A stretch of 64,000 nucleotides of DNA from Salinibaculum sp. SYNS191 (GTDB taxonomy: Archaea > Halobacteriota > Halobacteria > Halobacteriales > Haloarculaceae): NCBI RefSeq assembly GCF_037338445.1, contig NZ_CP147838.1, forward strand, positions 62,001 to 126,000. Reading direction: 5' to 3'. The notes beneath the pieces are model-generated. The model had not been told where the DNA came from. It made no database searches and was given only the letters and a program-made list of their open reading frames with translations. Shown here one piece after another: positions 24,455 through 33,364 of this stretch (position 1 is its first letter; each line of letters starts with the position of its first letter). Position numbers and translations under genes: made by a program.

Positions 24455-24934
24455 ATGAGTGACACAACTATCGACAGGCGGGCGCTGATGCGGGCCGGGG
24501 TGCTGGCGGTCGCCGGCGGCCTCGCGGGGTGTTCCGGCGGGGGAGACGGGACAGACGGGGATGGCGGCAGTGGCGATGGCAGTGAGGGCGAAACCACGAG
24601 CGAGATTGCCCTCCAGAACACGGCGTTCCAGCCGGTTCGGGCCTCGGTCGCCCCGGGGACGACGGTCACGTGGACGAACGAGGACAGTTTCGGCCACGAC
24701 GTGACGGCGACGCAGTTCCACGACGGGGCGGCGGAGTGGTCGTTCGCGATGTCGGTGCCGGCCGGCGAGTCCGTCACACACACGTTCGAGAGCGCGGGCG
24801 CGTACGAGTACTTCTGTACGATTCACGGCGAGGCGTCGATGTGCGGCGTCGTCCTGGTCGGGGACGCATCGCTCGACGCGTCGCTGCCGTGCGAGGACGG
24901 GACAGCGGATGGTGGCGGCGGTATCTCGTACTGA
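24455..24934 (+). CDS. Cupredoxin (halocyanin/plastocyanin-like) Tat lipoprotein
   Basis: An exported blue-copper electron carrier of 159 residues. The N-terminus has a twin-arginine signal (DRRALMRAGVLAVAGG) ending in a lipobox (LAGC), so it is likely a Tat-exported lipoprotein. A Gly/Asp/Ser linker follows. The copper site is visible: His in FGHDV, then CTIHGEASM giving Cys, His and Met ligands. It probably shuttles electrons to a terminal oxidase or other membrane complex. It converges with the kinase gene, stop to stop, with nine bases between. Confidence 0.9.
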   Translation: MSDTTIDRRALMRAGVLAVAGGLAGCSGGGDGTDGDGGSGDGSEGETTSEIALQNTAFQPVRASVAPGTTVTWTNEDSFGHDVTATQFHDGAAEWSFAMSVPAGESVTHTFESAGAYEYFCTIHGEASMCGVVLVGDASLDASLPCEDGTADGGGGISY

Positions 24935-24943
24935 CTGGGACGG

Positions 24944-25741
24944 TCACTCGGCGACTTTCGATATCTCGCCTTTGAGCGCCGCCGCGTCGAAGTCGTGGTC
25001 CGGGCGGATGTTCACGAAGTCGAGGTAGCTGTCGGCGGCCAGCAGGACGTCCGCGTCGTAGAAGTCCGTCGCGGGCGCGACGGCCGCGCGGGCACCGACG
25101 AGCGGTTCCAGCGCCCCGAGCGCACAGGCGATGTCGTAGGCGCGGGCGTCGTCGATTGCGCCCTCGCGGACCTTCGTCGCGTCGATGAAGTAGAGTTCCC
25201 CGTCGACGACGAGGACGTTCTCCCCGCGGAGGTCACCGTGGACGAGGCCGTGGTCGTGCATGCGCGAGAGGGAGTCGAAGAGGGCGGGAAGCACCGCCTC
25301 GACCTCCTCGGGAGCGAGGTCGTCGAGGGACTGGAACTCGGGGAGGTACTCGAAGACGAGCACGCCGTAGCCGTCGTGGTCGAACGCCTCCAGCGGTTCG
25401 GGCGCGTTCACGCCGAACTCGCGCATCCGTCGGGTCGCTTCGAGTTCGTGTTCGGCCATCCCCAGTGGGGTCCCGAAGTGCTCGAAGAAGCCCTCAGACC
25501 CGCTGGAGAAGACCCCGAGGTTCCGGCCCGTCGTCAGCAGCGCGTGGACGAAGGAGTTCTGGGCGGTGATTATCTTCACGAACCACTGGTCGTTGACGAC
25601 ACAGGGGGTCGACAGCCAGTTGTCGGCGTCCAGCAACTCGACGGACCGCATCTCCTGACCGTACCTGCGGCTGACGTCCTCGGCAATGTCTTCCAGACGT
25701 CCACGGGGGACCTCGCCGCGGAGGAAGCGACGGATGGGCAC
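24944..25741 (-). CDS. RIO-like atypical protein kinase
   Basis: A 265-residue kinase-like protein. The ATP-site Lys is likely in WFVKIITAQNS. The catalytic loop is HGLVHGDLRGENVLVV and the metal-binding loop YFIDATKV (Asp-Ala-Thr in place of DFG), both in the style of RIO and related atypical kinases. The start is GTG 25739-25741, supported by a minus-strand GGATATACT about 26 bases upstream. RIO1/RIO2 proper carry longer conserved flanks, so this may be a haloarchaeal-specific relative. The substrate is unknown. Confidence 0.78.
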   Translation of the reverse strand: MPIRRFLRGEVPRGRLEDIAEDVSRRYGQEMRSVELLDADNWLSTPCVVNDQWFVKIITAQNSFVHALLTTGRNLGVFSSGSEGFFEHFGTPLGMAEHELEATRRMREFGVNAPEPLEAFDHDGYGVLVFEYLPEFQSLDDLAPEEVEAVLPALFDSLSRMHDHGLVHGDLRGENVLVVDGELYFIDATKVREGAIDDARAYDIACALGALEPLVGARAAVAPATDFYDADVLLAADSYLDFVNIRPDHDFDAAALKGEISKVAE

Positions 25742-25826
25742 ACTGCTAGGGTCGGCCCCGGGGAGTATATCCTTTCGGCCAGAACCCACCCCGTGGTATT
25801 TGAGGGCGCACTCCATACAGACGGGC

Positions 25827-26969
25827 ATGGATTTCACCCTCCCCGAGGAGCACCGGATGATGCGGGAGTCGGTCCGTGACTTCTGCGAGGCCGAAATCGC
25901 CCCCATCGCGCAGGACATCGAGGACGACCACCGCTTCCCCGCGGAGGTCTTCGACGCACTGGCCGACCTCGACGTGATGGGCGTCCCCATCGCCGAGGAG
26001 TGGGGCGGCCTGGGCGGGGACCAGTTGCTCTACGCGCTCGTCACGGAGGAACTGGGCCGCGTCTCCGGCAGCATCGGCCTCTCCTACGCCGCACACGTCT
26101 CGCTTGCTTCCAAACCCATCGAGTTGTTTGGGACAGACGAGCAGAGAGAGCGGTGGCTCCGCCCGCTCGCGGAGGGGGAGTACCTGGGCGCGTGGGCGCT
26201 GACCGAACCGGGGAGCGGCAGCGACGCCAGCGACATGGACACGACCGCCGAGCGCGACGGCGACGAGTGGGTCCTGAACGGCACCAAGCAGTTCATCACC
26301 AACGCCAACGTCGCCGGGTCGGTGCTGGTCAAGGCCGTCACCGACCCCGGTGCGGGCTACGACGGCATCTCGACGTTCATCGTCGACCCCGAGGCCGACG
26401 ACGGCATGACGGTCACGAACGTCTGGGACAAGATGGGGCTGAACGCCTCGCCCACCTGCGAACTCCAGTTCGACGACTGCCGGCTGCCCGCCGACCGACT
26501 CCTGGGGGAGGAAGGCGACGGCTGGGAGCAGACGAAGAAGACGCTGGACGGCGGGCGCATCTCCATCGCGGCGCTGTCGGTCGGGCTGGCACAGGGCGCG
26601 TTCGAGGCGGCCCGCGAGTACGCCACCGAGCGCGAGCAGTTCGGCCAGCCCATCGGCAAGTTCGACGCCGTCCGTGACATGGTGGTCGGGATGGACCGGA
26701 AGATCGAGCGCGCCCGCCTGCTGACCCACAAGGCCGCGACGATGTACGACGACGGCGAGGACGTGCGCCGACTGTCCTCGCTGGCGAAACTTGACGCCTC
26801 GGAGATAGCCCGGGAAGTCGCGGAAGACGCCGTGCAGGTCCTCGGCGGCTACGGCTACACGACCGACTTCGCTCCCCAGCGGTTCTACCGCGACGCCAAA
26901 CTGATGGAAATCGGGGAGGGGACCAGCGAGATTCAGCGGCTCGTCCTCGGGCGGGAACTCGGGTTGTAG
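25827..26969 (+). CDS. acd: Acyl-CoA dehydrogenase, second copy
   Basis: A 380-residue FAD enzyme with the ACAD signatures ALTEPGSGSDASDMD and QVLGGYGYTTDFAPQRFYRD and the catalytic-Glu region IGEGTSEIQRLVLG. Clear paralogue of the gene at 11263-12405, with identical length. ATG 25827 gives MDFTLPEEHRMMRES; TGGTATTTGAGG about 30 bases upstream is TATA-like. It is divergent from the RIO-like kinase. Short- or branched-chain substrates are usual for this length, but specificity cannot be read from the sequence. Confidence 0.93.
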   Translation: MDFTLPEEHRMMRESVRDFCEAEIAPIAQDIEDDHRFPAEVFDALADLDVMGVPIAEEWGGLGGDQLLYALVTEELGRVSGSIGLSYAAHVSLASKPIELFGTDEQRERWLRPLAEGEYLGAWALTEPGSGSDASDMDTTAERDGDEWVLNGTKQFITNANVAGSVLVKAVTDPGAGYDGISTFIVDPEADDGMTVTNVWDKMGLNASPTCELQFDDCRLPADRLLGEEGDGWEQTKKTLDGGRISIAALSVGLAQGAFEAAREYATEREQFGQPIGKFDAVRDMVVGMDRKIERARLLTHKAATMYDDGEDVRRLSSLAKLDASEIAREVAEDAVQVLGGYGYTTDFAPQRFYRDAKLMEIGEGTSEIQRLVLGRELGL

Positions 26970-27063
26970 GTCGAGCCCCGTAGAGGGTCGCTACCGACAC
27001 GAGCGAGCGGAAGGGCGCAGTTCCGAGTTGTTTAAGTGGGCCTCGCCGTAAGTGTGGCCAAGA

Positions 27064-27087
27064 TTGTTAGTATGCCCCTACAAACAA
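27064..27087. promoter_or_regulatory. Inverted repeat upstream of the RND gene, candidate operator
   Basis: TTGTTAGTA (27064-27072), a six-base spacer, then TACAAACAA (27079-27087): the arms match at 8 of 9 positions. It lies 23-46 bases before the ATG at 27110, overlapping where the core promoter should be, with a GGAGGG ribosome-binding-like stretch between. A TTTAAG box lies further up (near 27031). It could be bound by the TrmB-like regulator encoded at the end of this operon; that is an inference. Confidence 0.5.
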
Positions 27088-27109
27088 ACCTCGCTGTCAG
27101 GAGGGTCCC

Positions 27110-30100
27110 ATGAGTCTCGCCGACCGCATCGCCAGTGCGGTGACGAGACACTCGCGTATCGCCATCGTCGTGATGTTACTGCTCACCGTCGTGGTCGGTG
27201 CCGGCGCACCGATGGTCGAGAGTTCCTCGTCGCTGGACCAGTTCCAGACGGAGTCCGACGAGTCCAAGAAACTCGACTACATCGACGCGAACTTCTCGAC
27301 CGGCGAGGACAACACGACGACGGCCCAGATTATCGTCAGGGGCGACAACGTCCTCTCCCGTGACGCGCTCATCTCGACGCTTGAGTTCGAACAGCGGCTG
27401 TACGACAACGAGACGATAAACGCGACGCTGGTCGACGACGGAGCGATATCCGGCGTCGCCAACGCCGTCGCGCGGACGGCCATCGCACAGGAGGAGGTCG
27501 CTGCCCTCCAGGAGCGGGCAGCCAACCTGAGCGAGGCACGCGCCGAACTCGAAGCCGAGCGGGCCGCCCTCGAAGCGCGCTCGCAGGCGCTCAACGAGAC
27601 GGCCGCCCAGCTACGGGGTGGGCTCGCTGCGCTCCAGCAGGACCCGCAACTCGACCCGCGGACCGCCTTCGAGCAGGTCCAGGCCAACGAGACGTCGGCG
27701 AACGCGACGGTCACGCTGACCGACGACGACTACCAGGTCTTCGAGCGCGCCGCCCAGCAACTCCGCGCGGCCACACAGAGCGGCAACCAGACGGCCATCC
27801 AGTCCGCCTACGAACTCGGGACGCAGGTCGTCCTGGCCGACCGGTACCAGTCCCTCTCCGAGCGCGGCGACGAACTCGCCGACCGCGGCGAACGCCTCGG
27901 GGAGCGCGCCGACCAGCTCCAGGCCGACCGGGAGGCGCTGGAGGACGCCGAACCGCCGACGCTCGGCGAGCAGATAGCGCAACTGGAGTCGATGAACGAG
28001 AGCGAAGTCGAGGAGGCGGTCTCGGCACTGCTGAGCGAGAACGGTGACTCGAACGGTCCGCTCGGGTTGATGCCCAACACCTACGAGCCGGGTGCGACGA
28101 CCGCCGGCTCGACGATGGTGTTCGTCACGCAGACGAGCGACGTCGCCACCGCCGCGCCCGGCACGGCGACCGACGAGAACATCGACGCCCAGCTCGCGAT
28201 GCAGGACCTCGGCGACGCGGCCGACGACCTCCGGTACACGGTCTTCGGCGCGGGCGTCATCACTGAGGAGATAGACGCCTCCATGTCGGACAGCCTGACC
28301 ATCGTCGGGCCGCTCGCGCTGCTTTTCGTCCTGGTCGCGCTCGTCGTCGCCTACCGCGACCCGCTGGACATCGTGCTCGGCCTGCTGGGCATCGCCGGCG
28401 TCCTGACCTGGACCTTCGGGTTCATGGGCTGGGCGGACATCGCCTTCAACCAGATTTTCGTCGCCGTGCCCGTCCTGCTCATCGGGCTCTCCATCGACTA
28501 CGCCATCCACGTCTTCATGCGCCACCGCGAGGAGCGCCAGGAACTATCTGAAATGGCCGCCGACGGCGGCGATGAGGTCGACAGCGGCCCCCGCAACTCC
28601 ATGCGCATCGCGCTGGGGGGCGTCGGCATCGCGCTGCTGTGGGTGACGGCGACGACGGTCATCGGCTTCCTCTCCAACCTGACGAGCCCGGTCCCGCCGA
28701 TTCGGGACTTCGGCATCGTCTCCTCGGTCGGTATCCTGGCCGCGCTGTTCATCTTCGGCGTCCTCATTCCGGCGCTGAAGGTCGAACTCGACGAACTGCT
28801 CGAATCCTACGGCTTCGACCGCACGAAGCGTGCGTTCGGGACCGGCGGCGGCCGCTTCAGTTCCGTGCTGTCGGTCGGTGCGACGGTCGCCCGTCGTGCG
28901 CCCCACATCGTCATCCTGCTGGTCGTGCTCGTCAGCGTCGTCGGTGCCTACGGCGGCACCCAGGTCAGCACCGAGTTCCAGCAGGAGGACTTCCTCGCCG
29001 ACGACCCGCCGGACTGGATGAAGGACCTGCCGGAGCCGTTCAAGCCCAGCGAGTACACCGCGAAGTCGACGCTGTCCTTCGTCAACGACCGGTTCATCCG
29101 CGAGGACTCCAACGCGGAGTTACTGATAGAGGGAGACGTAACACAATCCAATACGTTAGAACGGATAGCAGCGGCCCGGCAACTCGCCGGTGAGAAGAAC
29201 GTCACCCAGACGCTGCCGAACGGCGAGCCCGCGCTGACGACCCCCGTGTCGGTCATGCGGGACGTGGCGGCGACCAACGAGACGTTCAACGCCACGTTCA
29301 CCGCCGCTGACACCGACGGCGACGGCGTCCCCGACCAGAACGTCACCGCTGTCTACGACGGTCTGTTCGACGTCGCGCCGGACCGGGCCGGCCAGTACAT
29401 CTACCGGACCGACGGCGGGTACGAGTCGCTGCGGATGACAGTCTCCATCGTCGGCGGAGCCAGCGGCGGCGACGTGACCGACCAGATGCGCGACGTGGCC
29501 GGCGACCTCACCGGCGACGGGCTGGAGACGACCGCCACCGGCACCGCGGTGCTGAACAAAATCGTCCAGGACCAGCTCCTGGAGACGGTCATCCAGAGTC
29601 TCATCATCTCGCTGCTCGCCGTCTTCCTGTTCCTGATGGCGACCTACAGGGTCAGCGACGGGAGCGCGTCGCTGGGTGCGGTGACGCTCCTCCCGGTCGC
29701 CTTCGCCGTCGCGTGGATTGTCGGCACGATGTACCTGCTCGACGTCCCCTTCAACGTCGTCACGGGGATGATTACCAGCCTGACCATCGGGCTGGGGGTG
29801 GCCTACAGCATCCACTTGAGCGAGCGGTACACACAGGAACTTGAGCGCAGCGAGACGGTCTGGGAGGCGATGCACACCGCGGTCACCGGCACCGGCGGGG
29901 CGTTGCTGGGCAGCGCCGCGACGACGGTCGGTGGCTTCGGCGTGCTCGTCTTCGCCATCCTCCCGCCGCTCCAGCAGTTCGGCCTCATCACCGGGCTGAC
30001 CATCATCTACGCCTTCCTCGGCAGCGTGTTCGTCCTGCCGAGTCTGCTGGTGGTCTGGACGCGGTACTTCGGCCCGGACTGGGCCCGCGACCAGATTCGC

Positions 30101-30703
30101 AGCGACGGCGACGCGGACGGCCCCGACGGCGTCACGGTGACGAACGGTGACGCGCCGGCCGTGACGAACGGTCAGGGCGCGGGAAGCGTCGCCACCCGCA
30201 CGGTCGACCACGAGCACGTCCGGCCGGGGCAGGACCTCACCGTCGAAGTCGCGCTGACGTCGGCCGACGGCAGGGTCGGCCTCCGGGAACACTTCGACGG
30301 CAACGAGGTGTCGGTGGTCTCCGTCGACCCCGAACCCGAGAGCGTGGCGACACACGGCGGCACGCTGTACGCGGTCTGGGACCTCGACGACGAACCGGTG
30401 CGCGTCACGTACACTGCGACGGTGCCACAGATGGCGACCGACGGCGAGGCATACACGTTCGAGGGGACCGTGCTGACGGCCGCCGCCGACCGCGAGGTGA
30501 CCGGCGACGAGGTGGTCCGCGTCGTGGCCGACCTCTTCGAGCGCGTCGTGGCCCGCGGGACGGTCACGGCCGACGACCTCGCGGCGGCGGAGGAGCGCCT
30601 GGCCGCCGGCGAGTTGAGCGAGGCGCAGTTCGAGCGCATCTACCGGACCTGGCTCGGCGAGACGGAGGTGCTGGAGGCCGCACGGACCACGGGTGAGGAC
30701 TGA
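27110..30703 (+). CDS. RND/MMPL-family membrane protein with cytoplasmic C-terminal extension
   Basis: An 1197-residue export or lipid-transport-type protein with two RND halves. Each has a leading helix (near residues 18 and 598), a large extracytoplasmic loop and a five-to-six-helix bundle (about 395-545 and 826-985). The first loop includes about 150 residues of coiled coil rich in Ala/Glu/Gln (about 130-300). The bundles carry the conserved LLIGLSIDYAIHVFMR and SLTIGLGVAYSIHLSERY signatures. After the last helix about 200 further residues form a charged soluble domain, more than usual for the family. The next gene, a TrmB-like regulator, overlaps its stop by one base. Confidence 0.9.
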   Translation: MSLADRIASAVTRHSRIAIVVMLLLTVVVGAGAPMVESSSSLDQFQTESDESKKLDYIDANFSTGEDNTTTAQIIVRGDNVLSRDALISTLEFEQRLYDNETINATLVDDGAISGVANAVARTAIAQEEVAALQERAANLSEARAELEAERAALEARSQALNETAAQLRGGLAALQQDPQLDPRTAFEQVQANETSANATVTLTDDDYQVFERAAQQLRAATQSGNQTAIQSAYELGTQVVLADRYQSLSERGDELADRGERLGERADQLQADREALEDAEPPTLGEQIAQLESMNESEVEEAVSALLSENGDSNGPLGLMPNTYEPGATTAGSTMVFVTQTSDVATAAPGTATDENIDAQLAMQDLGDAADDLRYTVFGAGVITEEIDASMSDSLTIVGPLALLFVLVALVVAYRDPLDIVLGLLGIAGVLTWTFGFMGWADIAFNQIFVAVPVLLIGLSIDYAIHVFMRHREERQELSEMAADGGDEVDSGPRNSMRIALGGVGIALLWVTATTVIGFLSNLTSPVPPIRDFGIVSSVGILAALFIFGVLIPALKVELDELLESYGFDRTKRAFGTGGGRFSSVLSVGATVARRAPHIVILLVVLVSVVGAYGGTQVSTEFQQEDFLADDPPDWMKDLPEPFKPSEYTAKSTLSFVNDRFIREDSNAELLIEGDVTQSNTLERIAAARQLAGEKNVTQTLPNGEPALTTPVSVMRDVAATNETFNATFTAADTDGDGVPDQNVTAVYDGLFDVAPDRAGQYIYRTDGGYESLRMTVSIVGGASGGDVTDQMRDVAGDLTGDGLETTATGTAVLNKIVQDQLLETVIQSLIISLLAVFLFLMATYRVSDGSASLGAVTLLPVAFAVAWIVGTMYLLDVPFNVVTGMITSLTIGLGVAYSIHLSERYTQELERSETVWEAMHTAVTGTGGALLGSAATTVGGFGVLVFAILPPLQQFGLITGLTIIYAFLGSVFVLPSLLVVWTRYFGPDWARDQIRSDGDADGPDGVTVTNGDAPAVTNGQGAGSVATRTVDHEHVRPGQDLTVEVALTSADGRVGLREHFDGNEVSVVSVDPEPESVATHGGTLYAVWDLDDEPVRVTYTATVPQMATDGEAYTFEGTVLTAAADREVTGDEVVRVVADLFERVVARGTVTADDLAAAEERLAAGELSEAQFERIYRTWLGETEVLEAARTTGED

Positions 30704-31470
30704 TGGACGACGACGAGGCCATCCAGGGGCTGAAGCGCCTGGGCCTGACGGGCTACGAGGCCCGCGTGTTCATCGGCCTCCAGAAACTCGGTAGCGGGAC
30801 GGCGAGCGACATCAGCGACGTCACGGACGTCCCCCGGTCCCAGGTGTACGGCGCGGCGGAGAACCTGGAGGCCAGGGGCCTGGTCGAGACCCAGCAGTCC
30901 CGGCCGACGCTGTATCGCCCCGTGCCGCTGGAACGCGCGCGGACCCGCCTGCTCGACCAGCTCGCGGAGACCGGCGCGGAAACCTTCGAGTACCTGGACA
31001 CGGTCCAGGAGACGGAGTCCGACGACGAGCGCAGCGAGGCCATCTGGCTCGTCCACGGCTCCGAGGCGGTCGCCTCGCGCACCAGCGAACTCGTCGAGGC
31101 GGCCGAGGTGTACCTGCTGTACGCCTGCTCGGAGACGTCGATGCTGGAAGAACCGGTGCGGGCGGCCCTGGCTGCGGCCGCGGACCGGGGGGTGGCCGTG
31201 GTCGTCGCGAGTGCCAATCCCGACGTGCGCGAGGCCGTCGGCGACGACTTCGAGACGGTGGCGGTGCCGGCCGAGCGCGACCCGGACGTGGGCGACGCGA
31301 GGGTCCTCATCGCCGACGACGAGACGATGCTGCTCTCGGTGTACTCCAGCGCGGACGTCACCGACGGGACCGAAGAGGTCGCCTTCTGGAGTTCCGAGAC
31401 GGCCTTCGCGGCCGTGCTCGGGGGCTTTCTCGCCGAGTGGTTCCAGGTTCCCTCCCCGGAGCGGACGTAG
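30703..31470 (+). CDS. TrmB-family transcriptional regulator
   Basis: A 255-residue protein. The N-terminal winged helix (LKRLGLTGYEARVFIGLQKL, then TDVPRSQVYGAAENLEARGL) is the TrmB type. The C-terminal domain has the phospholipase-D-like fold used as an effector or dimer domain (AIWLVHGSEAVASRT, VVVASANPDVREAV, VLIADDETMLLSVYSS). It starts with the A of the RND gene's TGA stop, so it is translationally coupled to it and likely controls it. TrmB relatives respond to sugars or other small ligands, but no ligand is evident here. Confidence 0.88.
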   Translation: MDDDEAIQGLKRLGLTGYEARVFIGLQKLGSGTASDISDVTDVPRSQVYGAAENLEARGLVETQQSRPTLYRPVPLERARTRLLDQLAETGAETFEYLDTVQETESDDERSEAIWLVHGSEAVASRTSELVEAAEVYLLYACSETSMLEEPVRAALAAAADRGVAVVVASANPDVREAVGDDFETVAVPAERDPDVGDARVLIADDETMLLSVYSSADVTDGTEEVAFWSSETAFAAVLGGFLAEWFQVPSPERT

Positions 31471-31539
31471 GCCCCCGTCACCACGGCGGCGGGCGTCACG
31501 AGTCGAACCGCTGAAGCGGCCCGCACCCCACGCCCCGGT

Positions 31540-32223
31540 ATGGGAACACCGCTGGCCGTCCGCGAGGAACAGACCGAGGAGGTCATCGAGCGACTGCACG
31601 AGGAGTACCCCGACACCACCATCTCGCTCGACTTCTCGACGCGGCTGGAACTACTTATCGCCGTCATCCTCTCCGCACAGTGCACCGACGAGCGCGTCAA
31701 CTCGGTCACCGCGGAGCTCTTCGAGAAGTACCAGGGGCCGGAAGATTACGCCGAGGCCGACCAGGACGAACTGGCCGAGGACATCAGTTCCATCACGTAC
31801 TACAACAACAAGGCCGGCTACATCCGCGACGCCTGCCGGAAGATAGTCGCGGAACACGACGGCGAGGTGCCGGACACGATGGCCGACCTCACGGACCTCC
31901 CCGGCGTCGGGCGAAAGACGGCCAACGTGGTCCTCCAGCACGGCCACGACGTGGTGGAGGGCATCGTGGTCGACACCCACGTCCAGCGGCTGTCGCGCCG
32001 CCTCGGACTCACAGAGCAGGAGCGTCCGGAGGCCATCGAGGAGGACCTCATGCCGGTCGTACCGGAGTCGGAGTGGCAGGACTTCACCCACCTGCTCATC
32101 AGTCACGGGCGGGCGGTCTGCACCGCGCGCAACCCGGACTGCGGGGAGTGCGCGCTCGCCGACATCTGCCCCTCCGAGAAGGGCGACGGGGACGTCGACC
32201 TCGCCAGCGGCGAGGAGTGGTGA
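31540..32223 (+). CDS. nth: Endonuclease III (base-excision repair glycosylase/AP lyase)
   Basis: It removes oxidised pyrimidines and nicks at abasic sites. In 227 residues all key parts are present: LIAVILSAQCTDERVNSVT, the helix-hairpin-helix LPGVGRKTANVVL containing the catalytic Lys, the catalytic Asp in VVDTHVQRLSRRLG, and the 4Fe-4S loop C-x6-C-x2-C-x5-C near the C-terminus. The start is ATG 31540. It ends two bases from the convergent membrane-protein gene. Confidence 0.95.
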   Translation: MGTPLAVREEQTEEVIERLHEEYPDTTISLDFSTRLELLIAVILSAQCTDERVNSVTAELFEKYQGPEDYAEADQDELAEDISSITYYNNKAGYIRDACRKIVAEHDGEVPDTMADLTDLPGVGRKTANVVLQHGHDVVEGIVVDTHVQRLSRRLGLTEQERPEAIEEDLMPVVPESEWQDFTHLLISHGRAVCTARNPDCGECALADICPSEKGDGDVDLASGEEW

Positions 32224-32224
32224 C

Positions 32225-32716
32225 TCACGACAGCACGTACTGGGTCAGGTACCGCAGGATGCCGACGGCGTAGGCGAGCAGCCAGAAGAACACGTAGCCG
32301 AAGACGCCGATGCGTAGCCTGCTCCGCCAGTGGTCGAAGTTCTCGGCCCCGATTTCGTCCAGCAGCACGTCCTCGTCGTAGTCGTGGTAGAGGTCGTGTT
32401 CGCGTTTCGCCCGGAGGATGCGGACGATGCCCGTCCCTGCGAAGGCCAGCATGGCGTAGGCCTGGAGCCCGAGGAACGCGTGGACCAGCGCGGCCCCGTC
32501 GAACTGGTCGAGGAGGCGGGGAATCATCCAGACGACCATCGGAATCGTCGTGAGCGCGAGCCCCGTCCCGATGAACTTCAGGTGGTGCATCAGCACGTCC
32601 CACGTCACCGGGTCCGTCTCGATGATGTAGTACGCGCCGTACAGGAAAAACGGGAAGCTCAGTGTGACGGCGATTGCTACGACTGTCGCTATCAGCGACT
32701 CCGTCGACCCCAGCAT
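32225..32716 (-). CDS. Four-helix membrane protein, function unknown
   Basis: A 163-residue protein with four hydrophobic segments, starting near SLIATVVAIAVTLSFPFFLY, IGTGLALTTIPMVVWMI, LGLQAYAMLAFAGTGIV and LRIGVFGYVFFWLLAYAVGI. A charged loop (AKREHDLYHDYDEDVLLDEI) lies between the third and fourth. His residues within the helices (MHHLKF, VHAFLG) could be ligands, for example for haem, but this is only a suggestion. It is a conserved-looking haloarchaeal protein of unknown role. Confidence 0.7.
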   Translation of the reverse strand: MLGSTESLIATVVAIAVTLSFPFFLYGAYYIIETDPVTWDVLMHHLKFIGTGLALTTIPMVVWMIPRLLDQFDGAALVHAFLGLQAYAMLAFAGTGIVRILRAKREHDLYHDYDEDVLLDEIGAENFDHWRSRLRIGVFGYVFFWLLAYAVGILRYLTQYVLS

Positions 32717-32801
32717 CAGCGACGCTTGGGAGCGAGCGCGCTAAAACGTGCCGAACACCGGACACGGCCGGCCCAGGCCAACAAACACAGTCGTGGGGAG
32801 C

Positions 32802-33236
32802 TCAGACGAGCCTGTCGGCGATACTCGCGGCGATCGGGATTCGCGGTGTCTTGCCCTGGTAGGCTCGAAACATGAGGTACAGCCAGAGCGCGAACGTCGC
32901 GAGACCGACCACAGACCACGCCAGCAGGAGCACCAGAGAGACGAGGCTGCCGACGAGGAACGCGCCGGTGCTCCCGGACACGACGAGCGCGCTCACCGCG
33001 GTGCCGACGAAACCGAGGACGACACTCGCAACGAACACCAGCCCGAAGACTGCGATGCTCTGGGCCGCGTGGAACCGGACGAACTGGTTGTCCTTCTCCA
33101 CGACGAAGAAGACGAGTCCTGTTACGATTCCGAGCAGATAGCTCAATGCACCGGCGACATTTTCGTCGAGCCCGCTGCTGGTGTCTGTGGTCTCGACAGA
33201 CGTACCAGCGTCGGGGACGGTCGTATCGCTATCCAT
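32802..33236 (-). CDS. DUF4870-family membrane protein
   Basis: A 144-residue protein. The conserved pattern NVAGALSYLLGIVTGLVFFV then VRFHAAQSIAVFGLVFVAS matches DUF4870 (formerly Tic20-like), with three to four helices and a basic C-terminus. ATG 33234-33236 is preferred; an alternative TTG at 33249-33251 would add five residues. A minus-strand TATACTTAAG-like stretch near 33290-33300 could be the promoter, leaving a short leader. Confidence 0.82.
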   Translation of the reverse strand: MDSDTTVPDAGTSVETTDTSSGLDENVAGALSYLLGIVTGLVFFVVEKDNQFVRFHAAQSIAVFGLVFVASVVLGFVGTAVSALVVSGSTGAFLVGSLVSLVLLLAWSVVGLATFALWLYLMFRAYQGKTPRIPIAASIADRLV

Positions 33237-33364
33237 TGGTTTAGTTGACAAGTGTTCTCACCGAAGACCCGCTACGCTGGACGAAAGCTTAAGTATATGT
33301 TCCGTTCGGAGAGCAGTTGCTCACCGGTACGTACTGGATGCCCTCGCACGGGGGTCTGCCCGTG

